64,000 nucleotides of DNA. It comes from Allopusillimonas soli. Its GTDB lineage: Bacteria; Pseudomonadota; Gammaproteobacteria; Burkholderiales; Burkholderiaceae_B. The stretch covers positions 372,001-436,000 of the forward strand of contig NZ_SDQC01000001.1 of NCBI RefSeq assembly GCF_004153445.1, in the 5' to 3' direction. The notes under the pieces are model-generated. The model was not told the DNA's origin, made no database searches, and saw only the letters and a list, made by a program, of their open reading frames with translations. This document shows, piece by piece, positions 37,338-48,770 of the stretch (position 1 is the first letter of the stretch; every line of letters begins with the position of its first letter). The position numbers and the translations under genes are program-made.

Positions 37338-38411
37338 ATGTCACAGCAAGGCGCTGGTACGGCCGAGTTCCTGCTGGCCGGCTCCGCGCTTCTGGTCTTA
37401 GGCTGGGCTGGCATCGAGACCTTGCACTGGCACTCAATGCGGCACATGCTCAGTATGGCCTTGCACGAGGCCGCGCGTGCCGCCATCGTAAACCATGGCA
37501 ATCCGGCCGTGATCGAACGCGCCTTCGAGCATGCACTGCTGCCGCTGTATGCAACGCATGCGCACGCATCGCATGCACGAACCAACCTTGAAGCGGCATT
37601 GGCCCGCCGCCAGCGCATCATGGCCGCACCTGCATGGCAAATAGAAATACTCTCCCCCACACCGGCCGTATTCCAGGATTTCGCCGAGCGCGGCCTGCGC
37701 GTCGCTGGCGCGGAAGCGCACCCCGCCATCAACAACAATTACCTCGCCCGGCAACACGACCTGCGCCTGGCGCAAGGCTGGCCGGAAGGACGAAGCCCGG
37801 CGTCCGGACAAACCACGTTGCAGGCCAACACGCTGACCCTGCGTCTCAACTATAGCCATGCTCCCCTTACCCCATGGGCGGCACACATTCTGCGCCCCCT
37901 GGGCAAAAAGAATGGCGGCTACGCCCCGCATGCCTTGGCTCACGGCTATGTGCCCATCGTACGGGAAATCAGCCTGGTGATGCACACACATCCGGTGGCA
38001 TGGCCCTTGCCACGTGCCGGGAAGGTGGTTGCCCATTCCGGCAGCGCGGGCACGTCATTGCAACCCCATGTCGGCGGCCTGCCGTCACAGCGGCACGCCC
38101 GCCCGCTTCGGTTCCCACACACAGACACCGGCAGGAAACAGACGGTCGGCGGGACACAGGCGATGGCGAGTTCAGCCCACGCAAGCGCGGCCGCCGCTTG
38201 GCATGATGCTGCAAGCGGACAGGCTGCCGCAGCCAGCGCCTTTTCTGAGGCCCAGGGAGCTGCGTCGACGGAAAGCAAAATGCTGCTTGAAAAAACGAGA
38301 AGAGGAATCGCCGACGGCCCGCTGCGGCAATGGGTGGCTCCAGCAAGCCGGGTCCAAGACGCCGAGACAGGCCCTCAAGCAGGCCCAAGCTGCCGCATAC
38401 CAGGCGCATGA
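37338..38411 (+). CDS. TadE-like prepilin-type protein
   Basis: 357 residues. QQGAGTAEFLLAGSALLVLG is a TadE/TadG-like N-terminus, with Glu and a single hydrophobic helix of the type IV pilin class, followed by a region rich in His and Ala and a low-complexity C-terminus (Ala/Ser/Gln-rich from about residue 275). No other tad, pil or secretion gene is close, so it stands alone. The ATG at 37338 directly precedes the motif; an ATG at 37239 would add an unusual tail. Function unknown; minor pilin-like role is inferred. Convergent with ftsB. Confidence 0.65.
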   Translation: MSQQGAGTAEFLLAGSALLVLGWAGIETLHWHSMRHMLSMALHEAARAAIVNHGNPAVIERAFEHALLPLYATHAHASHARTNLEAALARRQRIMAAPAWQIEILSPTPAVFQDFAERGLRVAGAEAHPAINNNYLARQHDLRLAQGWPEGRSPASGQTTLQANTLTLRLNYSHAPLTPWAAHILRPLGKKNGGYAPHALAHGYVPIVREISLVMHTHPVAWPLPRAGKVVAHSGSAGTSLQPHVGGLPSQRHARPLRFPHTDTGRKQTVGGTQAMASSAHASAAAAWHDAASGQAAAASAFSEAQGAASTESKMLLEKTRRGIADGPLRQWVAPASRVQDAETGPQAGPSCRIPGA

Positions 38412-38415
38412 CGCG

Positions 38416-38742
38416 TCAATTGCCTACGCGGTCAGGAATCTTGGGCGTTTTAACGTGAGGCTGCTCTTCGTGGGGGGACAGGATCTGGACATAGATTTCA
38501 CCGTCCTTGATCATGCCAAGCTCCGCGCGGGCACGCTCCTCAATGGCGGCCGTGCCCGACTTGAGATCCTGTACTTCGGCCTGCATGGCATTATTGCGCG
38601 CCAGCAAAGCCGCATTGGTTTCCTTCTGCGCCGCCACCTTGTGTTCGAGTTCATGCACACGCAGCCAACCGCCCTTTCCCAGCCAGAGCGGGTACTGGGT
38701 GAGGATGGTTGCAAGCAGCAGGACAATGAAAAGCAAACGCAT
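38416..38742 (-). CDS. ftsB: Cell division protein FtsB
   Basis: 108 residues. A single N-terminal membrane helix (about 2-20), then a periplasmic coiled coil (VHELEHKVAAQKETNAALLARNN) and the FtsB end AIEERARAELGMIKDGEIYVQIL. Works with FtsL and FtsQ in the divisome. It follows eno, the common order. A 9-bp hairpin fills the gap to eno and ends 12 bases before the ATG; no ribosome binding site is visible. Confidence 0.93.
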   Translation of the reverse strand: MRLLFIVLLLATILTQYPLWLGKGGWLRVHELEHKVAAQKETNAALLARNNAMQAEVQDLKSGTAAIEERARAELGMIKDGEIYVQILSPHEEQPHVKTPKIPDRVGN

Positions 38743-38754
38743 GAAAGGTACGAA

Positions 38755-38778
38755 ACAGCCCGGTCATGGCCGGGCTGT
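38755..38778 (-). terminator. Hairpin between eno and ftsB
   Basis: ACAGCCCGG (38755-38763) and CCGGGCTGT (38770-38778) are exact complements around a six-base loop. It starts five bases after the eno stop and only TTTCGT-type sequence follows on the minus strand, so partial termination or mRNA processing is more likely than a full stop. Confidence 0.6.
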
Positions 38779-38783
38779 GCGTT

Positions 38784-40148
<1,365 letters not shown>

Positions 40149-40186
40149 TTATAGGAAAAGAGATTTTACGGTTGGCATTCCTGTGG

Positions 40187-40225
40187 TAACAAGAAACGGG
40201 CGGTACGCCCGCCGGCATACCGCCC
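40187..40225 (-). terminator. Terminator-like hairpin after rhlE
   Basis: GGGCGGTA (40198-40205) and TACCGCCC (40218-40225) pair around a 12-base loop, 28 bases after the rhlE stop; on the minus strand GTTTCTTGTT follows. Confidence 0.6.
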
Positions 40226-40253
40226 ATATGCATGAAGCGCAATGCAAGACCGG

Positions 40254-41624
<1,371 letters not shown>

Positions 41625-41733
41625 TGCGCATAATTTTACCCCCGCCAGCCGTGCACTGCCAGAATATAGATAGACAGACAAGCCGGTATTGCCCCTGATG
41701 CGGCGCTGGTGTCGTTAAAAGCCGACGTTTTGC

Positions 41734-42075
41734 CTAGAAAATGGCTTGGAGCAGCCACAGGGCCACCATACCGCCAACAATGATCAGTACCGCGCTGCGG
41801 GTGCGCAGAAACAGCAGGACGGCAATAATGACCGCCACGATGCGAATATCGAAGACAGGCCCCTGGCCTGCCACCCAGGGAAGTATCTCTGGCACGACGA
41901 TGCCTGCAAGCGCGGCCGTGGGGGCATAGCGCAGCGCCCGGCGCATACCTTCGGAGAGAGGCAGGCGGTCTCCGAACAAAAAGTAGGTCGCCCGGGTCAG
42001 AAAGCTGCTGACGACCAGCAGCGCGATGGCACCCAATACGTAAAGCGTGTGCGCGAGCTCGGGCGTGACGGTCAT
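41734..42075 (-). CDS. azlD: AzlD family branched-chain amino acid export subunit
   Basis: 113 residues with four hydrophobic segments: ALLVVSSFLTRATYFLFGDRL with the AzlD Arg-rich turn, LRYAPTAALAGIVVPEILPW and a hydrophobic end. Together with AzlC it forms a two-part exporter (AzlCD/BrnFE type) for branched-chain or other amino acids. The start overlaps the azlC stop as ATGA. Confidence 0.88.
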   Translation of the reverse strand: MTVTPELAHTLYVLGAIALLVVSSFLTRATYFLFGDRLPLSEGMRRALRYAPTAALAGIVVPEILPWVAGQGPVFDIRIVAVIIAVLLFLRTRSAVLIIVGGMVALWLLQAIF

Positions 42076-42815
42076 GCTGGCCTCCCCGTTCGCTGTTGCA
42101 TCAGCTCAGCCACGACGCCGGCCGCCACCCCGCCGACGACTGCGCCCACCAGTCCCAGCCGCAACGGCAGGGGCTGGCCAACCCAGGCGATCACGCCCGA
42201 TACGGCCAGGCAGACCACCATGGGACGCGTGCGCACCAGAGGAATGATAATGGCAAGCAACGCCAGTATGGCCGCAAAATCAAGCGACCAGGAGGCAGGG
42301 ACGAAGGTGCCCAGGAAAATGCCCAGCAGCGAGAAGAAATTCCAGGACAACCATCCCGTTACCACGATACCCAGGTAGTACCACAGCTGGCGACGCGTAC
42401 CGATGTCATTGCCCTCTCCGTAGCGGCCCATGAATACCACGAAGGAAATATCGGTGGAAAGATAGCCCAGGATCAGGCGCTTCAGCCAGGACATGTGCCG
42501 AAAATACGGCTGGAGCGCCGCTCCGAAGATGACGAAGCGGATATTGACGACGGTGGCCGCAAGAAAAATAACCCAGAGCGGCTCATTGGCGGCGATAAGG
42601 GGCAACGACGTGAGCTGGGCTGAACCCGCGAACACCAGCAGCGTCATGAGCGTGGACATGGTCTCGGTAAGCCCCGACTGGAGCATGGCGATGCCCGTGA
42701 CGAAGCCCCACACGCTGGTTGCCACAAGCGCTGCGCGCGCGTCGGCAAAACCACTGATGAACTGATGCCTGCATTCGGTGTCCGGCCACCAGGACGGATA
42801 TCGGAGAGGACGCAC
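42072..42815 (-). CDS. azlC: AzlC family amino acid exporter subunit
   Basis: 247 residues with several membrane helices. FADARAALVATSVWGFVTGIAM and FAGSAQLTSLPLIA match AzlC/YgaZ/BrnF; WVIFLAATVVNIRFVIFGAAL is another family helix. The GTG at 42815 is the only plausible start for the N-terminal tail. Exports branched-chain amino acids or related compounds with AzlD. It is divergent from ilvE, the branched-chain aminotransferase, which fits a shared substrate class. Confidence 0.9.
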   Translation of the reverse strand: MRPLRYPSWWPDTECRHQFISGFADARAALVATSVWGFVTGIAMLQSGLTETMSTLMTLLVFAGSAQLTSLPLIAANEPLWVIFLAATVVNIRFVIFGAALQPYFRHMSWLKRLILGYLSTDISFVVFMGRYGEGNDIGTRRQLWYYLGIVVTGWLSWNFFSLLGIFLGTFVPASWSLDFAAILALLAIIIPLVRTRPMVVCLAVSGVIAWVGQPLPLRLGLVGAVVGGVAAGVVAELMQQRTGRPA

Positions 42816-42875
42816 TACGCTGCTGCTCGAGTGAGGGGTTGCTGGGGAAACCGCTATTGTAAGCCACCCGTGCTT

Positions 42876-42883
42876 GGTACAAT
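42876..42883 (+). promoter_or_regulatory. Extended -10 promoter of ilvE
   Basis: TGG-TACAAT with TACAAT at 42878-42883, an extended -10. The best -35 candidate, TATTGT, is 17 bases upstream and weak. ilvE starts 27 bases after the -10. Confidence 0.5.
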
Positions 42884-42909
42884 CTCCCCGTCATGTTCTG
42901 GAGACTGCA

Positions 42910-43830
42910 ATGTCCATGTCCGACCTCGATGGGTATATCTGGTACGACGGCAAACTCGTACCCTGGCGCAACGCCACAACCCATGTACTCACCCATTCCC
43001 TCCATTACGGCCTCGCTGTATTCGAGGGTGTGCGCGCCTACAACACAGATATCGGCACGGCCATCTTCCGTCTCCAGGATCACACCCGCAGGCTGTTCAA
43101 CTCCGCGCACATCTACCAGATGAAAATCCCGTACGACCAGGCTGCCATCAATCAGGCCCAGGTCGATGTGGTACGCGAGAACAAGCTGGAGTCCTGCTAT
43201 ATACGTCCGCTGGTTTTCTATGGCTCGGAAAAAATGGGCGTGTCGCCCAAGGGTGCCACGGTACATGTGGCCATTGCAGCCTGGTCCTGGGGCGCCTATC
43301 TCGGCCAGGAAGCCCTGGAACAGGGCATACGCGTCAAGGTGTCGTCCTACGCTCGCCAGCACGTCAATGTGACCATGCCGCGTGCCAAGGTGGCCAGCAC
43401 CTACGCCAACTCGATACTCGCCAACGCCGAAGCGCTTGATCACGGCTACGACGAAGCCATTTTGCTCGATACCGAGGGTTTTGTCGCCGAGGGTTCGGGT
43501 GAAAACATATTTATCGTGCGCGACGGCGTGCTGTGCGAACCCGAAATCGCCTCGGCGCTTACCGGCATTACGCGGTCCACCATCCATACCATTGCAGCCG
43601 ATCTGGGCATACCGGTCCAGACCAAGCGCCTGACGCGAGACGACTTGTACATCGCCGACGAAGCCTTCTTCAGTGGCACCGCCGCCGAGGTCACGCCCAT
43701 CCGCGAAATCGACGGCCGCGTCATTGGCGCTGGCAGCCGGGGGCCTGTCACCGCCAAAATCCAGCAGGCGTTCTTCGACATCGCCAATGGCCGCAACGCC
43801 AAATATCATCATTGGCTGACCAAGGTCTGA
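42910..43830 (+). CDS. ilvE: Branched-chain amino acid aminotransferase
   Basis: 306 residues, fold-type IV PLP enzyme. THVLTHSLHYGLAVFEGVRAYN at the start, then PRAKVASTYANSILANAEAL with the PLP lysine and EGFVAEGSGENIFIVRDG. Final step of Leu, Ile and Val synthesis. The ATG at 42910 has CTGGAGAC upstream; a first ATG at 42874 is unconserved. Followed by an unrelated zinc-finger gene after 74 bases. Confidence 0.95.
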   Translation: MSMSDLDGYIWYDGKLVPWRNATTHVLTHSLHYGLAVFEGVRAYNTDIGTAIFRLQDHTRRLFNSAHIYQMKIPYDQAAINQAQVDVVRENKLESCYIRPLVFYGSEKMGVSPKGATVHVAIAAWSWGAYLGQEALEQGIRVKVSSYARQHVNVTMPRAKVASTYANSILANAEALDHGYDEAILLDTEGFVAEGSGENIFIVRDGVLCEPEIASALTGITRSTIHTIAADLGIPVQTKRLTRDDLYIADEAFFSGTAAEVTPIREIDGRVIGAGSRGPVTAKIQQAFFDIANGRNAKYHHWLTKV

Positions 43831-43904
43831 GTCCACGCCGCCTCCCGCAGTATTCCGGCCGCTTTCGCCGCCTTACCGACACCCAACGCATACCAGGACA
43901 TCTC

Positions 43905-44126
43905 ATGAGCAGCGCCCCCGACAACGTCGTACCAAAGGACGAAACCATCTACCTTGATGCCTCCGATCTGCCACTGTATTGCCCCGGGCCCAAGGCGCCA
44001 CTATGGAGCATGCACCCACGCGTATTCATCGAGGTCGTCCAGACAGGCAAGACACTGTGCCCCTATTGCGGCGCCATCTACCAGTTGAAGGAAGGCGAGA
44101 AGGTCCTGGGCCACGAACGGCACTGA
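43905..44126 (+). CDS. CHCC-type zinc-finger protein
   Basis: 73 residues with one Cys-His-Cys-Cys set: Cys26, His37, Cys52 and Cys55 (LCPYCG). The family is similar to the zinc-binding complex I accessory subunit NDUFS6; the bacterial copies have no assigned role. An AGGAC lies upstream of the ATG at 43905. It stands between ilvE and a SnoaL-like gene; no pathway is implied. Confidence 0.87.
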   Translation: MSSAPDNVVPKDETIYLDASDLPLYCPGPKAPLWSMHPRVFIEVVQTGKTLCPYCGAIYQLKEGEKVLGHERH

Positions 44127-44169
44127 TTGCAGCGCATTGCCATATCTCTCAACCGCAGGTCCATCCGCC

Positions 44170-44592
44170 ATGTACGCCACGCCCCAGGAAGCAGAGCAAG
44201 CCTTCTACGATGCCCTCAGAAAGGCAGATCTGAGCCTGATGATGAACGTCTGGGCCGATGACGACGAAGTCGTCTGCATACACCCTGGCGGCATGCGCAC
44301 AATAGGGCACAACGCCATGCAAAGCGCCTGGCAACAGATATTCGTCAACGGCCCGGTATCCATCGTCCCGCTGCGCCCCATGATCATGTCGGGGGTCATG
44401 ACCTCCGTGCATGTGCTGCTCGAGCAGATAACGGTACATACGGCTCAAGGCGAGCAGACAGCACACTGCTATACAACCAACGTCTTCCAGAAGGGCCCTG
44501 GAGGATGGAAAATGACTTTGCATCACGCGTCCCACGCGCCACGGGAGGCAGGCCTGTTCGACCTGCAGGATTTCCCCGACACTTTGCATTGA
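44170..44592 (+). CDS. SnoaL/NTF2-like domain protein
   Basis: 140 residues. EAEQAFYDALRKADLSLMMNVWADDDEVVCIHPGG and the C-terminal CYTTNVFQKGPGGWKMTLHHAS are the start and end strands of an NTF2-like fold of the DUF4440 or SnoaL-like type. Such domains bind small molecules or mediate dimerisation; substrate unknown. Its stop lies nine bases before the next start, so the two are probably one transcript. Confidence 0.83.
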   Translation: MYATPQEAEQAFYDALRKADLSLMMNVWADDDEVVCIHPGGMRTIGHNAMQSAWQQIFVNGPVSIVPLRPMIMSGVMTSVHVLLEQITVHTAQGEQTAHCYTTNVFQKGPGGWKMTLHHASHAPREAGLFDLQDFPDTLH

Positions 44593-44600
44593 ACGCGGCC

Positions 44601-45692
44601 GTGACAGCCCAAATAGATACCAGTCCCTGCCCCTGCCCGGTCTGGCTGCCAGGCAGCCATTTACAGACGCTTCACGGCGCGCTGGGCGCAAACTATCACC
44701 GCATTGCCTTCGTGCGCGAGCGGGTCGATACGCCCGACGGCGACTTCCTCGACTTCGACTGGACGGCCCCGGGACTGTTTCCCGATCGCCTGTCCAATGG
44801 CCGTATGACCACGCCCGATCCGCAATTGACGCATACCGCTGCGCGGCGCTGGCTGCAGGCGGGCGAATGGGAGGCCCTGCCACGGCCGGCAGGCGCACCG
44901 GCACTGGTGCTGTTCCACGGCCTTGAAGGCAGCAGCCGCAGTCATTATGCGCAAGCAATTGCGCAGCATTTCCGAGCCCGGGGCTGGACGGTTGTCATCG
45001 CGCATTTCCGCAGTTGCTCGGGTTTTCCAAACCGCATGGCGCGCGCCTACTATTCGGGCGACACTGCAGACATCGAATTCATGCTGAAAACCGTGCGTCA
45101 ACGCATGCCCGACGCACGCTGGCATGCCGTTGGCGTGTCCATGGGCGGCAATGCCATGCTCAAATATATCGGCGAGCAAGGTGAGCAGGTCGATGCGCTG
45201 ACAGCCTGTGCGGCCGTATCGGTGCCGCTTGACCTGGCGGCCTGCGGACGGCATCTGTCCGAGACATTCCTGGGCAGAGCGCTCTATTCACGCTACTTCC
45301 TGCGCACCATGAAGGTCAAAATCATAGAGAAAGCCAGGCGGTTCCCTGGCAACATCGACAGTCTGCGCCTGTCCCAGGCGCGCACGCTGCGTGAATTCGA
45401 TGATGCCTACACCGCGCCAATGCATGGCTACAAGAACGCCCTCGATTACTGGACGCGCGCGGCAAGCAAGCAACATCTCTCCGAGATCGCCATTCCCGCA
45501 CTGGTTCTGAATGCCCGCAACGATCCTTTTGTTCCCGAAGCCTCGCTGCCTGGATCCCGCGACTGCTCGGCCAGCGTGCTGCTGCACCAGCCCGCCGAAG
45601 GGGGGCATGCAGGCTTCGTGACCGGCGGCTTTCCGGGCAACCTGAGCTGGCTGCCCAACCGGCTGGCACGCTTCTTCGACATGCTGCCCTAG
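44601..45692 (+). CDS. YheT-family alpha/beta hydrolase
   Basis: 363 residues. The SHLQTL near residue 20, RVDTPDGDFLDFDW, the oxyanion region FHGLEGSSRSHYA, the nucleophile elbow GVSMGGNAMLKY and PALVLNARNDPFV (acid residue) match the YheT/AB-hydrolase-4 group. The substrate is unknown; some relatives hydrolyse lipids or esters. The GTG at 44601 gives the same N-terminal spacing as E. coli YheT; a TTG at 44589 overlapping the preceding stop is an alternative. Confidence 0.85.
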   Translation: MTAQIDTSPCPCPVWLPGSHLQTLHGALGANYHRIAFVRERVDTPDGDFLDFDWTAPGLFPDRLSNGRMTTPDPQLTHTAARRWLQAGEWEALPRPAGAPALVLFHGLEGSSRSHYAQAIAQHFRARGWTVVIAHFRSCSGFPNRMARAYYSGDTADIEFMLKTVRQRMPDARWHAVGVSMGGNAMLKYIGEQGEQVDALTACAAVSVPLDLAACGRHLSETFLGRALYSRYFLRTMKVKIIEKARRFPGNIDSLRLSQARTLREFDDAYTAPMHGYKNALDYWTRAASKQHLSEIAIPALVLNARNDPFVPEASLPGSRDCSASVLLHQPAEGGHAGFVTGGFPGNLSWLPNRLARFFDMLP

Positions 45693-45726
45693 GCGGCAAT
45701 GCCTGCTACGGCGCTTTCCCGCCTTC

Positions 45727-47247
45727 TCATGACTTGAAGCGCTCAAGCAGCGCGCGATCGTCCTCCAGGCGTTGCTTCAGGTTGCGAATCTGCACGTCCA
45801 GTTCGGACTTGACGTAGAAATCTTTGCTCATGTCCCGGGCCTGGCGCAGCTGCTCGACCGCGGTGGGCAAGGCGCCCGTCATTTCGTAATACTGGGCCAT
45901 GCTACGCCGCGCTTCGACCTGCATGTTCAGCCGCTCCTGGGCCTGGGCGCGCAATTTATACAGCGTGGCCATATCCGGCCACTTGCGGATCAAGGTATTC
46001 AGGAAATCGACCATATCCTTGTCGCCACCCGCCTTTTGCATGACCTCCGCGCGCTTGAGCGCCAGTCCCTGGCTTGAAGGCCATTTGCGCCAGGCCGCAT
46101 TCACCATGGAAAGCGCCTCCTGGATATTGCCGCGAGCCAAGGCGATCTCCACAGCCAGGCTGGCCAATTCCGGCGCCTCGCGCCCGCCCGCCTGCGCCTT
46201 TCGCAGCGCCTGGTCGGCGCCTTCGATGTCGCGCTTGCGCCAAGCGGCATAGGCCAGGCCGTACCATGCCGCGGCCTGTTGCACCCCCGACTGGCCCTGC
46301 GTTTCCATGCGCAGTGCGTCTATCGCCGATCCTTGGGCAAGCCCGCCTTCGGCCTGCATTACCCGCAGCTTGGCCCGTACGTACCAAAACGTGTCCGAAT
46401 CCTGATGCCGAACCCGAGGCGCCTCGGCAAGGCGATTCTCGATATCCGAGAGGCGTTGTATGGACAAGGGGTGAGTGCTGGTGTATACACTGCCACCGCG
46501 CCCTTCATTGAGGCGCGACGCGTTGCCAAGGCGCTGGAACATGCGCACCATGCCTTGCGGATCAAATCCCGCCTTGCTCATCATGGCGAGCCCGACTCGG
46601 TCCGCCTCCTGTTCGGCCTGGCGCGAAAAACCCAGCTGCTGATCCACGGCAGCCGCCTGGCCGAATGCCGCAACCCCCATGGCCAGATCGCCGCTGCCCG
46701 ACAGCGCGGCCAGCAGGGCCGCCGCCAACGAGGCAATCAGCACATGATTGCTCTGCGACTGCTGCGTCATGCCTCGCGCTATATGGCGCTGCAGCACATG
46801 GCCGATTTCGTGAGCCACGACACCCGCCAATTCGGATTCGGAACCCGCTGCCACTAGCAAACCGCTGTGCACGCCGATGTAGCCGCCCGGCAGCGCGAAA
46901 GCATTGATCTGCGGGTCGCGCACACCAAAAACGGTAATCTGCTGGCTGGTTCCGCCGGGGGCATTGGCCACCAGCTTGCGTCCCAGCGATGTCAGATATT
47001 GATTGACATCGGGATCGGAGATATAGGTCGGGTCGCGCCGGCCCTGTTCCATGATGGCATCGCCCAGCGTGCGCTCCAGCGCGGGCGACAACTCCGCCGA
47101 GGACGCCGCTCCCATGCTGGGAATGCCAGCCGGCTGCGCCGCCACTTGCGCCGGGGCCATGCAGGACAAGGACAAGGCCAGGCCCGCACAGGCACATCGC
47201 AGCGGGATGGCATGCCTGTTTTTTTGTAGCGCGGAAATCAGCATCAT
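45727..47247 (-). CDS. bepA: M48 metalloprotease BepA-type with TPR domain
   Basis: 506 residues with a signal peptide (cut near AQVAAQP). The zinc motif HEIGH is in LAGVVAHEIGHVLQRH, with EQEADRVGLAMM giving the third ligand. The C-terminal half has TPR-type repeats (AAWYGLAYAAWRKRDIEGAD, then a Gln/Arg-rich helical tail). BepA checks BAM-dependent assembly of LptD in the periplasm. Start ATG at 47247 with AGGAT upstream. Last gene of a run with a CtaG-type gene 24 bases before. Confidence 0.9.
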   Translation of the reverse strand: MMLISALQKNRHAIPLRCACAGLALSLSCMAPAQVAAQPAGIPSMGAASSAELSPALERTLGDAIMEQGRRDPTYISDPDVNQYLTSLGRKLVANAPGGTSQQITVFGVRDPQINAFALPGGYIGVHSGLLVAAGSESELAGVVAHEIGHVLQRHIARGMTQQSQSNHVLIASLAAALLAALSGSGDLAMGVAAFGQAAAVDQQLGFSRQAEQEADRVGLAMMSKAGFDPQGMVRMFQRLGNASRLNEGRGGSVYTSTHPLSIQRLSDIENRLAEAPRVRHQDSDTFWYVRAKLRVMQAEGGLAQGSAIDALRMETQGQSGVQQAAAWYGLAYAAWRKRDIEGADQALRKAQAGGREAPELASLAVEIALARGNIQEALSMVNAAWRKWPSSQGLALKRAEVMQKAGGDKDMVDFLNTLIRKWPDMATLYKLRAQAQERLNMQVEARRSMAQYYEMTGALPTAVEQLRQARDMSKDFYVKSELDVQIRNLKQRLEDDRALLERFKS

Positions 47248-47271
47248 CCTGTCAGAGACCCCGCCATGCAG

Positions 47272-48135
47272 TCAGGTTGCAGCCATGGTGCCGCCCTGCC
47301 TGCGATTCTGTCGCTCCCGCTTCGAAGGCAGGCGATTCTTGCCGGACAGGCGCATAAGCGTGGACAAGGCAAACAGCAGGCCAAAGACCTCTATGAAGCC
47401 AGCCAGCACCCACATGGTAAGGCCGCCAATGGCCTGGTCGGTGAGCGCCGACATGCCAGGAATGGCACGGCCGCACAAATCGAAAATAGGATAAAGATCG
47501 TGCTCGGTAAAGGTAATGATGGCCCCAACGACCATTTGCGGCACCATGGTAATGACAGGCGAAATAACCCGCCCTCCGGGCGACATGGCTGCTGGCGGAC
47601 TGGGCCGGCGGTCGAGTATAAGATTCCAGTACATGAAACCGCTGATGACCACCGACCAGTTCATGAAACGGTACAGGCGCCAATCGAGCATGGAATAGAA
47701 CTGGGCCGTCGGCACAAGAAAGCCCAGCACCAACACCACGAACAGCAGCGGTACCAGAAATTTGTTGGTCAGGACGGCTTCGATTGCGCGACCGGCCACG
47801 GTACGGCGAAAATCCCGCAAGCGCAGCCGCCAGGCCATGGGCAAGCCGGCACGCATGACTTGGCCCGGATATGCCCCCATGATGAGCAAGGGCCCCAGAT
47901 GATGCAAGACCAGATGCTGCAACCGATGGATGAAGAACATGCGCTCGGCGTAGTAATCCAGGTGCGTGTGCAGCATGAGATAGAGAATGAGCGTACCCGA
48001 CCAGAAGAAAGCCTGGCGCACCCGGCTGACCCGGTGGACGCGCGTGCCCCGGGCAAACAGCCAGATGCCTGCGGCAAAGAGCAGCAAAAGCGTTGGGGAG
48101 AATTCCCAGGGCTTGAGCCAGTCGATAAAATCCAT
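47272..48135 (-). CDS. caa3-type CtaG family membrane protein
   Basis: 287 residues, seven predicted membrane helices. YYAERMFFIHRLQHLVLHHLGPLLI with multiple His, FLVPTAQFYSMLDWRLYRFMNW and PQMVVGAIITFTEHDLYPIF match the caa3_CtaG Pfam family, tied to cytochrome oxidase assembly in Bacillus but of unknown role in proteobacteria. No oxidase genes lie nearby. The start at 48135 is the first ATG with a family-like N-terminus; a TTG at 48156 is closer to AGGAGG but too close. It lies 27 bases after a small MgtC-like gene. Confidence 0.83.
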   Translation of the reverse strand: MDFIDWLKPWEFSPTLLLLFAAGIWLFARGTRVHRVSRVRQAFFWSGTLILYLMLHTHLDYYAERMFFIHRLQHLVLHHLGPLLIMGAYPGQVMRAGLPMAWRLRLRDFRRTVAGRAIEAVLTNKFLVPLLFVVLVLGFLVPTAQFYSMLDWRLYRFMNWSVVISGFMYWNLILDRRPSPPAAMSPGGRVISPVITMVPQMVVGAIITFTEHDLYPIFDLCGRAIPGMSALTDQAIGGLTMWVLAGFIEVFGLLFALSTLMRLSGKNRLPSKRERQNRRQGGTMAAT

Positions 48136-48162
48136 GGAGGGGTCCGAAAAGCGCAACGCCTC

Positions 48163-48498
48163 CTAGTTTAATGCAAGGTGGCGCTGGTCGCCCCAACGGA
48201 CCTGGTGCACACCCGGATAGTCCTTGACCTGGCGCGCCTGCATCATGAGAACGCGTCGCTTGTCCGGCGGGCAGGACACGGTGACACATGCGGTTGCCAT
48301 GTCGTGCCGATGGGCATGATCGACACGCAAACCCGATACTGTCAGGCCGGCCGCCTCGAAATCGAGATATATCTGCCGGCGGATGTCAGCCAGGCTGTTG
48401 CGAGGACATACCACCGTGAAACGCGACAATTGGCTGGCTACACGGGCCGGTGCCTGGCGCACACCCGCGCGGCGAAGGAAGAGATCGAAGAAACGCAT
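48163..48498 (-). CDS. Small protein resembling the MgtC C-terminal ACT-like domain
   Basis: 111 residues starting MRFFDLFLRRAG. The fold pattern SRFTVVCPRNSLADIRRQIY, then DFEAAGLTVSGLRVDH, then CVTVSCPPDKRRVL and the end GVHQVRW resembles the soluble C-terminal ACT-like domain of MgtC/SapB proteins, with no membrane part present. The match is from pattern reading, not a search. The ATG at 48498 has GGGAGG five bases upstream, while a longer frame starts at a GTG at 48618. First gene of a run with the CtaG-type gene and bepA, behind a long leader. Confidence 0.6.
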   Translation of the reverse strand: MRFFDLFLRRAGVRQAPARVASQLSRFTVVCPRNSLADIRRQIYLDFEAAGLTVSGLRVDHAHRHDMATACVTVSCPPDKRRVLMMQARQVKDYPGVHQVRWGDQRHLALN

Positions 48499-48665
48499 AT
48501 TGCCTCCCATGACATTAGGCGCCAGACGCATGGCGCAGGAATCGCCGGCCAGCGGCACGGTGATTCGCGGTGTAAACGACGGGAGTTTTGAATACGAAGG
48601 TATTCTGGAAACTGCCACGCCCTTGAAGAAGCCAGGGGCGCGGCATGGACAGCTGGTGGGCTAGC

Positions 48666-48740
48666 CTACGCGGACGCGCGCCTGGAGATGAAAAGGCCGA
48701 AACAAGTTCGACTATTACTATCGCCGGGGTCGGAATTCAC
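48666..48740 (-). CDS. Possible leader peptide (24 residues)
   Basis: GTG start at 48740 (or 48743) preceded by AAGGAG at optimal spacing of seven bases, encoding 24 residues (MNSDPGDSNSRTCFGLFISR, then RASA) and ending at TAG 48666. The SD begins about eleven bases after the predicted transcription start. It is the first frame in the leader of the MgtC-like/ctaG/bepA operon, with its stop 167 bases before the next start. It could be a translated leader with a regulatory role, or a chance frame; only conservation or ribosome profiling could decide. Confidence 0.35.
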   Translation of the reverse strand: MNSDPGDSNSRTCFGLFISRRASA

Positions 48741-48770
48741 CACACAGCTCCTTGAAATTGAACACGCATT

